Assembly: GCA_029860075.1 (NCBI GenBank)
Contig: JAOUBX010000032.1
Span: 1 to 45,318, forward strand
DNA: 45,318 nucleotides
DNA from: Deltaproteobacteria bacterium
GTDB lineage: Bacteria; Desulfobacterota; JADFVX01
Reading direction: 5' to 3'
Part shown: piece by piece, positions 8,284 to 16,284 of the stretch
How positions within the stretch are numbered: position 1 is the first letter of the stretch
Layout of the letters: every line of letters begins with the position of its first letter
Notes under the pieces: generated by a model
Told to the model about the DNA's origin: nothing
Database searches by the model: none
What the model saw: only the letters and a program-made list of their open reading frames with translations
Program-made: the position numbers and the translations under genes

Positions 8284-11200
8284 CTATTGAAACATTTTAT
8301 AAATTTCCTCAATTTCTATCGTTCCCATTCCTTCGGTACTTTGACGCCAACTTTCTACAGCGCTTGTACCGCCCGGCAGATTCAATTTATCGATGCGGAC
8401 TATTTTTCCCGAAGAGGTCTGGACAAAACCTGACACACCATCCCGGCCCCTTACAAGGCCAACGGAGGTGGGCATCCCCTTCCCAAGGGAATCGTTTGAT
8501 AAATGCAGCTTTGTGTTGCCGTCAATATCTTTCGTCCCAAGAGCCGCTGCTTGCGTTGCCGTTCCTGTCAGATAATCAAGGGCATACAGTGTGCCCTCTC
8601 CAAATATGGAACAAAGATCCCCGGCGGGTTCATAGGCTGTAAACATGACTACTTTCGACAGTATGGCGGGCCTTGACAATACGCGCTGGCTTGCATTTAC
8701 ATTATCTGCCTCAAGAGATATATACCATCCTTTGTAATTAAGTTCAATATCATTCGCCATATCTTCGTAGCTGCAACTCGTTCCGGCAGTACATACGGTG
8801 GTTGAACCTTCATCAACAGAGACAGCTCCGGCATTATCCGACGTGACAACGATAGAGGTGGTATCAACGAGGTCACTCAAAGTATAGCCGTATTCCGTAG
8901 CCGCCGTGGTGTCGCATTCAATTGAATTAATGCCATCAATGCATTTGTCCTCAATGCCGTAAAAGCGCTGCTCGAACCTGTCCGAAATATCATCAGCGTT
9001 CTGAAGGCGGCCCGTGCCAAAAAAGATTCGTGATCCCTCACCGACATCCTGAGCCGAACCAACAGGTTCCACGAGCGGCCCCATATCGGGGTCGCTAAAG
9101 AAAGTCGACAGCACCCAGGTATTCGGATCGGCATTTTCCATGGTATTTATCCTGAAGACCTTTCCAATATTCTTGATGACAGAATTGCCGCTCACATTAA
9201 CTGTTGTTCTTGTCGTGCTCCCGATATAAATGGTCTCGGAACTAAAATCTTCATCAAAATCAAAGGTAGAAGGTGATCCCATATAAGTATCTCCGGAGGG
9301 CAAAGCGACAGGAGTAGAAGTTGAATCAAACTTCTTTAACATTTCTCCCGTCGCAAGGTCCACTATAAAAACATGCCCCCCTGTAGTTGTTTTATTGCTT
9401 CCATAATCCCTTATTGTCATGTTATTTTCAGGGCCTGACCCCACAACCATAAACCAGGCATTACCTGACTTTGCTATGGCCGGATAAGAGGATGCAAAAC
9501 CGAGATTTTCATGGGTAAAACGCCATAACAATCTCGGTTTTCTCTCGGGATCGGTAACATCAAAGGCATAATATGCCGACCTGAAAGCCTGTTCTCCTGC
9601 TTCGGCCATGCTGCCGTTACGATCCAGATCGACATTAATCGCCCCGCCGCCAAAGCGCATGCCCACGATAATCATTGTTCCCCAGCCTCCCGGATGAACT
9701 GTGTCATCAGCAAATATTTGCGCATCTGTCGCCTTCGGCCTTTGATCGACATAGTAGGTATGCGTGTATTCCGCCGTACCGCAGGCAGAGGGGTCCGTGC
9801 CCGAACCGTTGCAAGTCGTCCACACAAGATGAGGCAGGACATCGTGAGGGACAAATGCCCAGAGTTCTTCACCCAGTTCAGGACTGCCCCATCCGCTGCC
9901 GGTGGCCGGATTGGCCCTGAAGGTGCCATCTTCTTTCTTGGCCGTCAAAGGGTCATCCCTGTTGTCATACACGCCCGCATTAAAAGCATGGAGCAGCCCG
10001 TCATTACTTCCCACGTAAATAACTCTCCTTCTGTCACGGTACTTTTCGTGGAACTGCCGGTAGGGCGTATCACCATAGGTACGATAATAGCGCTCAGCCG
10101 TATTCCCTACAAGGGTAGGCGTCGAATAGACAATGTCTCCAAGCGCCCATATGCGCTGATTCGTTCCGCAATCTTCACGTCGGTCGCCGGTAAAAGTCTC
10201 TGTCGTCGCACCCTCCACAGGGAGGCATCTGGCCCTGAAACCGCTCACATTTTCCCCCCTTACATAAGCAATAATGTCTTCCGCCTCCATAAGCGTTGTG
10301 GTGCTATTTGCGAATGTGCCGTCCGTACCTTCACCGGCCCGCAGATAATGAGCAAGCTCTGCCGCCATGCTGCTCTTGAACTTCATCAATTCGCCATTTG
10401 AGTCAAAACCGCCAAGGCTGTTAAAATCCCCGCTATCCCCCGTATTGTCAATGATGTTATCAGCATTAGAATCAAGCCAGGCATATATGTTCCGTGTACT
10501 TTTATCTTTTTTGGCAAGCACTTCCCCCGCTTCAAAAAGGGAGGTCACCTCCTCGATAGGCACTGTTTGTTCATGTTGAAGAACAGTTTCTTCGTCACTC
10601 GCTCCGATATCACGAGACAGGACTGCAGCAACATCTCCCGTTACTTCATTAACATCCATTTCAACCACATAGTCCTCACCTTTTACAAGTTTACGGTCGG
10701 GCGAGGTGCTTGGCGTCAAAGACATACTGCTGTGGTCATCACGCAAATACTGATCGGCATCGACAAAATATGAGCGTATATATCCCGGCCAGCGCACCTC
10801 ATTCCCGCCTGCTTTAACCCTTGCAGGATAGAAGTAGGCCTGGTACATGGCCCCTTCACCGCTGGACGATGTGGAAAGAACGGATACGGACGTTCCCGAT
10901 GCGGAGCTTTTGAGAATATCCATAACGGCCCTCATGATGGTCCCTTTCAAGTTCTCACCGCCTGACGCAGAAAAATAAGTGTCGGGCGTTCCATCACAAT
11001 CTATATCACTCTCCCACATTTCCCCCGTTTCATCACCATCCATAACCCCATTGCCATTATCGTCCGTAAAATCACAACGGCCATTGCCGTCAGTATCTAA
11101 ATCAGTCAACCGGCCTATAGCTGTGTAATCATTGAAACCGCCGTACCTGGCCATTTTTTTCAGCGTATCCGTTCCCCTGCCGTATCCCTCTCCATAGGTA

Positions 11201-13239
11201 TCTACGGCATAAAAATTGAGCGTTTGCATACCGTCGTCGTCATCACCCGGGTCGAGAAGGTCTCTGAGATCGGTCACGTGGGCCTTGTAGGCCACGTTAT
11301 CCAGCCATCCTTCATTTTCCCGTGTGCCCATTGCCCCTGAATCATCAGTAGCCTTAACCCCTCCGGCAAGGGGTATTTGATCGGTAGCTAACGGGACATC
11401 ATCGTAGATATTGTATTTGAAGTCATGGCTGTAATTGCCTCCCGATACGAGAAGAATGAAGTTCTTGCAGCAGGTCACCATCACACCGGCGCTCTTGTAA
11501 CAGAAAGGATCGAGTTGATTACCTGTAGTCGAGCAGCTGCCTGCTCCAGAATTATTCCAGTTGCCTGTGGCCCAACGATAGGCAGTATCCTCCCTGAAAT
11601 ATCCCTGCGCCAGATAGAGCGCCTCGGCCAGGGGCGCATGCTGGACCGGAGCAGCGCTCCTCGTAGCGGCCATCAGGCTGGGCCATCCCGTCGTTTCTTT
11701 TTCATTGAAAGATTTTACTACCGAGCCGCCATCCTCGTCGTTTAATTGCATGATTGCCAGCCTGAAACCGAGGCTGCCTCCCAAAAGGCCGTCCCTCAGT
11801 TCATGATAAAGCCCCTCAGTTTCATGGTCATAACATTCATCCCTTAACTTATTGCGGTACCATCCATCTGCCTCCACACAGGGCAAGGCAGCATTATCCA
11901 GGTCTATATTTATCGCTTTTTCATTAGCGCTGGACGCGAAAGGTGCTGACGGAACGACAACTGTAGGACTGTTATCTACAGGCCTTATATCAAATGCAAA
12001 ATGTTTCGGCGTCATAAGCAGGGCCAGATTATTTCTGAGCAGAAAAGGTGTGGCATCATCAGAAGCCAAGCCTCTGTGTGAGCGCAGCTTATACTCTCCC
12101 GTTTTGCCTCCCGAAATATTCCCTTGAACACCGATGGTAGCCAGCGCACCATTGCCCCACAAAGTGCTGGGAGTTGTATGGGTAGAAGAGGTCGTTGCTC
12201 CCTCCTGCACATTTTGATACTGGAAAACGATATGGCTGCCTCTTTCGAAAAAGAGGACCTGGTAGGTAAGGGGATTAAGCTTTTTTTCATCATAGATCTG
12301 ATCGACGACATTTAAAAATGTCAATACGGCTACCCGGTTGGGCGCCGTCCCCTTAATAAAAAATTGTATTTCACTGTTGCCTACCGAGACAAGTTCCTGG
12401 TCTATCCAGTAAGGCGCAATGGCATAATCATAAAGTTCCGTTGTCGGCATTTTATAGTTGGCCGATTTGCTTATGCCACTCGGCTCAAAGGCAGCCCAAC
12501 CGTTCACATTTATGGTCATCACGCTGTCTGCCGGAAAGGTTGTTGAATAGAGGGTAAATGCAAAGGGGAAATCAATCTGACCGACCCATGCATTATCATT
12601 TCCGGAGGCAAGTTGAGTATATGTGGCCGGTGTAGCCACCCATGAATAGGGGATCTCCTGGGGAACCATGGCCGGACCGGAACAATCTACGGGACAATTT
12701 GACTGATTGACTACCTTGGTTATTTTTATGGGGTTTCCCAGGGCATTGTTTGCAGTAAGTCTGCTTTTCAACGTCTGCGGGTTTCCTTGTTCCGGTGACC
12801 CAACGACGTCACCGCCGACAGCGGTCTTCTTCACAATATCAAACTGGGTCATGACAAGCCAGTTCAACCAGTTGCCGGAGCGATTGCCCGTAACTGATGC
12901 GCTCTCTTTGTCGCATCCCCCTGTATCACAGAGGTATAAAAAGCCGGGATCAAAATAGCCGTCATAGGTTCTGCTGCTCGAATAGTCATCAAAGATATTG
13001 ACAAAGGTGTCGGCACAGTTATAAACCTCCTCGTCGCACCGCCCATAGGCCGGCCGCACTGTGCTCGCCGAATTATCGAGGAGGAAGAGGATGTTGGGTG
13101 AAACCGTTCTGGGAAGAAATGCCGGAAAGGCCGTATAGTCGGCCATCTCGGCAGCGCCGGCAGTTAAGGCGTAAGACAGGAGGGACAATACAAATCCCGC
13201 CATGATCAGTCCTCTCTTTATCAGTATTGGATAACGCAT
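8284..13239 (-). CDS. pilY1: PilY1-type pilus tip adhesin with an inserted beta-sandwich domain
   Basis: About 1651 residues. The start was placed at 13239 because GAGGTG lies 6 nt upstream and a clean signal peptide follows (hydrophobic LIMAGFVLSLLSYALT, cleavage near AGAAE); an ATG at 13290 would add 17 residues. Near residues 49-60 NILFLLDNSAST supplies a DxSxS MIDAS-like motif of a von Willebrand A domain. From about 200 to 390 an extra domain (FPFAFTLYSTTFPADSVM ... INVNGWAAFEPSG) interrupts the usual PilY1 order. Asp-rich calcium-type loops (DTDGNGRCDFTDDNGNG) sit near 712-735. The C-terminal PilY1 propeller begins near 1066 with RRRVIYVGSNDGLLHAFNAG. PilY1 caps the pilus, helps priming and mediates adhesion and surface sensing, known from Pseudomonas and Neisseria homologues. 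Confidence 0.92.
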   Translation of the reverse strand: MRYPILIKRGLIMAGFVLSLLSYALTAGAAEMADYTAFPAFLPRTVSPNILFLLDNSASTVRPAYGRCDEEVYNCADTFVNIFDDYSSSRTYDGYFDPGFLYLCDTGGCDKESASVTGNRSGNWLNWLVMTQFDIVKKTAVGGDVVGSPEQGNPQTLKSRLTANNALGNPIKITKVVNQSNCPVDCSGPAMVPQEIPYSWVATPATYTQLASGNDNAWVGQIDFPFAFTLYSTTFPADSVMTINVNGWAAFEPSGISKSANYKMPTTELYDYAIAPYWIDQELVSVGNSEIQFFIKGTAPNRVAVLTFLNVVDQIYDEKKLNPLTYQVLFFERGSHIVFQYQNVQEGATTSSTHTTPSTLWGNGALATIGVQGNISGGKTGEYKLRSHRGLASDDATPFLLRNNLALLMTPKHFAFDIRPVDNSPTVVVPSAPFASSANEKAINIDLDNAALPCVEADGWYRNKLRDECYDHETEGLYHELRDGLLGGSLGFRLAIMQLNDEDGGSVVKSFNEKETTGWPSLMAATRSAAPVQHAPLAEALYLAQGYFREDTAYRWATGNWNNSGAGSCSTTGNQLDPFCYKSAGVMVTCCKNFILLVSGGNYSHDFKYNIYDDVPLATDQIPLAGGVKATDDSGAMGTRENEGWLDNVAYKAHVTDLRDLLDPGDDDDGMQTLNFYAVDTYGEGYGRGTDTLKKMARYGGFNDYTAIGRLTDLDTDGNGRCDFTDDNGNGVMDGDETGEMWESDIDCDGTPDTYFSASGGENLKGTIMRAVMDILKSSASGTSVSVLSTSSSGEGAMYQAYFYPARVKAGGNEVRWPGYIRSYFVDADQYLRDDHSSMSLTPSTSPDRKLVKGEDYVVEMDVNEVTGDVAAVLSRDIGASDEETVLQHEQTVPIEEVTSLFEAGEVLAKKDKSTRNIYAWLDSNADNIIDNTGDSGDFNSLGGFDSNGELMKFKSSMAAELAHYLRAGEGTDGTFANSTTTLMEAEDIIAYVRGENVSGFRARCLPVEGATTETFTGDRREDCGTNQRIWALGDIVYSTPTLVGNTAERYYRTYGDTPYRQFHEKYRDRRRVIYVGSNDGLLHAFNAGVYDNRDDPLTAKKEDGTFRANPATGSGWGSPELGEELWAFVPHDVLPHLVWTTCNGSGTDPSACGTAEYTHTYYVDQRPKATDAQIFADDTVHPGGWGTMIIVGMRFGGGAINVDLDRNGSMAEAGEQAFRSAYYAFDVTDPERKPRLLWRFTHENLGFASSYPAIAKSGNAWFMVVGSGPENNMTIRDYGSNKTTTGGHVFIVDLATGEMLKKFDSTSTPVALPSGDTYMGSPSTFDFDEDFSSETIYIGSTTRTTVNVSGNSVIKNIGKVFRINTMENADPNTWVLSTFFSDPDMGPLVEPVGSAQDVGEGSRIFFGTGRLQNADDISDRFEQRFYGIEDKCIDGINSIECDTTAATEYGYTLSDLVDTTSIVVTSDNAGAVSVDEGSTTVCTAGTSCSYEDMANDIELNYKGWYISLEADNVNASQRVLSRPAILSKVVMFTAYEPAGDLCSIFGEGTLYALDYLTGTATQAAALGTKDIDGNTKLHLSNDSLGKGMPTSVGLVRGRDGVSGFVQTSSGKIVRIDKLNLPGGTSAVESWRQSTEGMGTIEIEEIYKMFQ

Positions 13240-13304
13240 ATCTGGCACCTCACGTCTGTAAATTTTCATTTTTTCAAATGGCCTTCTCATTATATTTCAA
13301 TCCT

Positions 13305-13907
13305 TTATTCCACTGCGCTGGACCTGAGTCTGTAGAAAACGGCATCATCACCAAGAGAACTACCGGTCCCCAGCCCTTCATAACCCATGGCAAACCCTGT
13401 AGCTCTTCCCGGCAAAGCCACATCATAAAGGTAGTCAATATCAATTGCAACGGAAGCGCCACCGATACTGGTTTCAACATCGACTCTATCAGGGGCAATC
13501 TCCAACTGCTTATAGATAATCTCATTATAGAGGCTCGTATTTATAGTAAAACCCATATCATCCGGCACTGCGCCCTCGTCATGTGTTCGCTCAATAAGCA
13601 TCTGTCCGATCCGGTTGCCTCCCTCAGCCGATTCGAAGGCAGTTGAAACGCGTTTATCATACCCTGTAATCTGTAATTCTACGGTAGTGCTGTTCAATGC
13701 GATGATGCCGAGAAGAGTGGCTATAAACATAAGAATCAAGACGGTCAGCAAAATCATTCCCTTTTCATTTTTAAATGCCCCGGCAAGCGCATTTTTTCCT
13801 CTATTACCCGGCCTATAGTGCCCGGAAATAATATTGCTCATACAGTCAAACATTATTCCCCAGCGCTTCCTGTGATCTCTTGCAATGTTTATTGATTTTA
13901 TCTCCAT
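13305..13907 (-). CDS. pilX: minor pilin PilX-like
   Basis: 200 residues. The prepilin-like helix KNEKG/MILLTVLILMF lies unusually far in, at about residues 46-62, with EIKSINIARDHRKR and other basic residues before it. After the helix comes IALNSTTVELQITGYDKRVSTAFESAEGG when read in two pieces, the PilX_N pattern. No Glu is visible at position +5 after the presumed cleavage Gly, as is usual for PilX/GspK-like tip pilins. The start is supported by GAGGAG with good spacing, so the roughly 50-residue leader seems real and is longer than normal; internal Met codons at residues 19 and 23 are alternatives. It lies between pilW and pilY1 and is likely part of the priming complex. Confidence 0.82.
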   Translation of the reverse strand: MEIKSINIARDHRKRWGIMFDCMSNIISGHYRPGNRGKNALAGAFKNEKGMILLTVLILMFIATLLGIIALNSTTVELQITGYDKRVSTAFESAEGGNRIGQMLIERTHDEGAVPDDMGFTINTSLYNEIIYKQLEIAPDRVDVETSIGGASVAIDIDYLYDVALPGRATGFAMGYEGLGTGSSLGDDAVFYRLRSSAVE

Positions 13908-13936
13908 TGCCGTCTCCTCATCTCTAATAATCCTCC

Positions 13937-14977
13937 TTAAAAGGGATTCCTCAAATCAATGACCTGGGAGAGAACTCGCCGCCTGTAAAAATTAATGTCA
14001 CCTTCAGGGTGGTTTTCCACAGCAGGCCTTTTAAACTTTTTTCCTAACGGGTCCTGGCCGGCCCTGGCCACTACGGTCACCCTTACCGCTTGAATACGGT
14101 GCTGTTCCAAAGCAGTTAAACCATCGACAAAATCACCGGCGTCATAAGAGCCGTTTCCATTTTTATCGACAAAAGGACCGAAGCCAAAGGCAAACTGGAT
14201 ATCTTCGATATTTTCAGCATATAGCTGGGGGGCACTGCCTGCGCTGCCACCCCTTATATACGTGTAGTCCTTGCTTACCAGGCAGGGTTTTTCCGGTGAG
14301 CACCCTGTCACATCGTCCGCTATGGAATATTCGATGGCCTGAACAATATAAACAAGGCTATCTTCCTTAAAGTCTTTAGGGAGTTCTTTTGCAGCCCTCA
14401 GAATATTTTGGTCAAGCGACCCCTGGACAGTATTGAGTTCTAGCATATACGCTCCGTCGATAGTAATGAATTTCCTTTCGGGAACAAATGCTCCGCCATT
14501 AGTCATAAAGGCATCGACACTGTTTAAGCGTAAAAGATACTGCTCCTTTTGGTTATATTCAAAGCCTGACAGGTTTTGCAATACGCCTGCCTGCGAACCA
14601 ATGCCAAGGAGAATAATTCTGTCAGGCCCCGCAACGCTGTCGAATACCGTAATAGGACCATCGAGTGTAATTGCAGTGCCCACATCTTCTCCAATAGTTA
14701 TAGGGTAAGGCACTCGTTCTTTATCCAGGCCAAAACCGGCCATACGTATATCTCTTGCTAGCCGTCCCAAAGCAGCGCGGGCGCTTTGCTGGGCCTGGAT
14801 AACGCCCTCCTGAACCTGGTAGGAGCGATTTGTCGCCGAAAAAAGCGCAAAGCCGCTCATGGCAACGACCGATGCGATAAGCATGGCAATGATAAGCTCA
14901 ATGATAGTAAATCCCCTGTCGGATTGAATGTCCCATTTATTTTTATTATTACTATCCATTTTTCTCTCTCTAAACAT
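13937..14977 (-). CDS. pilW: minor pilin PilW-like
   Basis: 346 residues with a type III signal: a short basic/polar leader, then DRG/FTIIELIIAMLIAS with Glu at +5, followed by the conserved QQSARAALGRLARDIRMAGFG helix typical of PilW. The C-terminal part contains a DKNGNGSYDAGDF calcium-type loop and the VRVTVVARAGQDP strand seen in PilW proteins. An alternative start six codons in (14959) is possible: AAGGAAGG is very close to the first ATG and GAGAGAG precedes the second. It sits 26 bp after pilV, in the same operon. Confidence 0.88.
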   Translation of the reverse strand: MFRERKMDSNNKNKWDIQSDRGFTIIELIIAMLIASVVAMSGFALFSATNRSYQVQEGVIQAQQSARAALGRLARDIRMAGFGLDKERVPYPITIGEDVGTAITLDGPITVFDSVAGPDRIILLGIGSQAGVLQNLSGFEYNQKEQYLLRLNSVDAFMTNGGAFVPERKFITIDGAYMLELNTVQGSLDQNILRAAKELPKDFKEDSLVYIVQAIEYSIADDVTGCSPEKPCLVSKDYTYIRGGSAGSAPQLYAENIEDIQFAFGFGPFVDKNGNGSYDAGDFVDGLTALEQHRIQAVRVTVVARAGQDPLGKKFKRPAVENHPEGDINFYRRRVLSQVIDLRNPF

Positions 14978-15003
14978 CCTTCCTTATCGGCACTTTATTA
15001 ACA

Positions 15004-15444
15004 TTACCAGGTTCTAATAATTGTTTCGTAGACAATCTTTTTTTCCCTGTTGGTAAACCATGTGACGGTTACAGTTGCTGTCGTCAACCTGTCATAGGGC
15101 ACCCCACTAACAACGCTGACCCTCCCCCTTGCGCGCACAAGACCTATATCAGGATCATTCAGCCTTGATTTCCACTGTTCACAATCTCCCTTTACGGGGT
15201 CCGCCAATGGACAATCAGCATCCGTATCAAGATCGTTATATGCATATGATTTGCCGCTAATTCTCATTCTTTCGACAATCTCTGCAGCCATGTTCGTTGC
15301 GACGGTCATATCTCTTGCGCCCTTGTTTCCCAAAATTGCTGTTGATTGCATGTTTAAAGCCGACATGAGTCCGACGGTAAGAAGAAGCATTGCCACAAGG
15401 ACCTCAATTAACGTAAATCCGCGCTGCTTATACACACCTTTCAT
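15004..15444 (-). CDS. pilV: minor pilin PilV-like
   Basis: 146 residues. Leader MKGVYKQRG is cut before FTLIEVLVAMLLLTVGLM, with Glu at +5. The sequence ALNMQSTAILGNKGARDMTV and the following AEIVERMR are the PilV signature after the helix. Four cysteine or acidic loop features (DTDADCPLADPVKGDCEQW) suggest a disulfide-stapled loop. An AAGGTGG lies about 9 nt before the ATG. It is the second gene of the fimT-pilVWXY1 operon. Confidence 0.9.
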   Translation of the reverse strand: MKGVYKQRGFTLIEVLVAMLLLTVGLMSALNMQSTAILGNKGARDMTVATNMAAEIVERMRISGKSYAYNDLDTDADCPLADPVKGDCEQWKSRLNDPDIGLVRARGRVSVVSGVPYDRLTTATVTVTWFTNREKKIVYETIIRTW

Positions 15445-15464
15445 ATTCTTCGACCACCTTTATT

Positions 15465-15977
15465 TTATGGGCAAGGGATAGCATTTAAGGGCTCTTTACT
15501 GCTTAAGTTAATGACCCTGACAATCCCCGTGCCAATTGAAGGTATATAAATTTTATATACCTTGCCTCCTAAAGAAACCTTCACCCCAAAATCAGCGGCA
15601 GTACCTCCCGCAGTGCCATTGGGATTAAACTGTGCATCCTTGAGCGGGCTCAAGGAATCGGTATAATTGCATATTTTTACACCTTTAAATTGAAGAGGAA
15701 TATTAATAGTTTTATAAACCGTTGAATCTTTGATCATTACACGGTAACTTTTATCGTCCATAAAATCAACAACCCAGGGGCGCCCCCCCTTGATAGCGCT
15801 CAAACGGGCGTACTGCATATCGGAATAAAGCTGTCTTGCTGCTCCCCTGGTCTTGTAATTGTCATACATGTCTTTCCCCGAAAGCGCTGCAATGGAACTT
15901 AAAACACCAAGGATGGCAATCACCAGAATTAACTCAATCATAGTAAATCCGCTCTCATTATTTAAATAAGCTTTCAT
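15465..15977 (-). CDS. FimT/GspH-type minor pseudopilin
   Basis: About 170 residues starting MKAYLNNESG/FTMIELILVIAILG, a standard prepilin leader with Glu at +5. The start at 15977 was preferred over an ATG ten codons upstream (16007) because AGGTG is placed 6 nt before it and the leader length becomes normal. After the helix, RGAARQLYSDMQYARLSAIK matches the FimT/GspH pattern, followed by WVVDF and a late beta domain. It is the first gene of the minor-pilin operon, 20 bp before pilV. Such proteins (FimT, FimU, GspH) start the pilus tip and can bind DNA in some species. Confidence 0.88.
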   Translation of the reverse strand: MKAYLNNESGFTMIELILVIAILGVLSSIAALSGKDMYDNYKTRGAARQLYSDMQYARLSAIKGGRPWVVDFMDDKSYRVMIKDSTVYKTINIPLQFKGVKICNYTDSLSPLKDAQFNPNGTAGGTAADFGVKVSLGGKVYKIYIPSIGTGIVRVINLSSKEPLNAIPCP

Positions 15978-16006
15978 AATTATCACCTTCCACTGTCTTT
16001 TAAACA

Positions 16007-16022
16007 TACAATTAACATGCCA
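16007..16022 (-). promoter_or_regulatory. candidate sigma-54 (-24/-12) promoter for the minor-pilin operon
   Basis: On the minus strand TGGCAT (complement of 16017-16022), five bases, then TTGTA (complement of 16007-16011), against the consensus TGGCAC-N5-TTGCA. Both GG and the TTG are kept, but the -12 C is T. The predicted start is about 20 nt before the fimT start. A sigma-54 activator is encoded 2.2 kb away. Weak by itself. Confidence 0.3.
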
Positions 16023-16254
16023 ACAACAAGTGCCAGCGTGGCGCAGGTTTATCAGTGCTTTTATACCGTTTCCACAGGCCCTGCATAGTAAAAATTACTA
16101 CAAAACCTTCCGGAAGTAAAATTTTCATAGAAAACTTTTCATACTTTTTACAGGCTATCTCATTTACACTGCAATGGTATTGTTTTTCTGATGTAAAAGC
16201 AATACCGTTAAAATACTTGCCGCATTGCCGGTTTAAAAACTTCTGATCTTGCAT
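16012..16254 (-). CDS. hypothetical 80-residue protein, doubtful
   Basis: An open frame of 80 codons with four Cys and basic/aromatic content (KKYEKFSMKILLPEGF, GLWKRYKSTDKPAPRW) ending 5 bp before the alternative fimT ATG. I recognise no family. The amino-acid composition reads like a folded small protein, but there is no clear ribosome site before its ATG, and the frame on the opposite strand is nearly as long. It also overlaps the only plausible promoter of the fimT operon. It may simply be the divergent intergenic region. Confidence 0.25.
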   Translation of the reverse strand: MQDQKFLNRQCGKYFNGIAFTSEKQYHCSVNEIACKKYEKFSMKILLPEGFVVIFTMQGLWKRYKSTDKPAPRWHLLLAC

Positions 16255-16284
16255 TTATAAATCGTTTCAACTACTATTATCCCT

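Noticed and set aside
8076..8642. 188-codon plus-strand frame across the lipoprotein-pilY1 junction
   Set aside because: It overlaps two well-supported genes on the opposite strand and has no domain or ribosome site.
9694..10401. 235-codon open frame antisense to pilY1
   Set aside because: Shadow of the pilY1 coding strand; composition Arg/His-rich, no ribosome site, no family resemblance.
16023..16040. Alternative sigma-54 site TGGCAC with TTGG next to the fimT start
   Set aside because: Spacing is one base too long and the -12 GC is not in register; the adjacent TGGCAT-N5-TTGTA fits better.
16055..16246. 63-codon plus-strand frame in the fimT/616-aa divergent region
   Set aside because: No ribosome site, no conserved look, and it opposes another doubtful frame.
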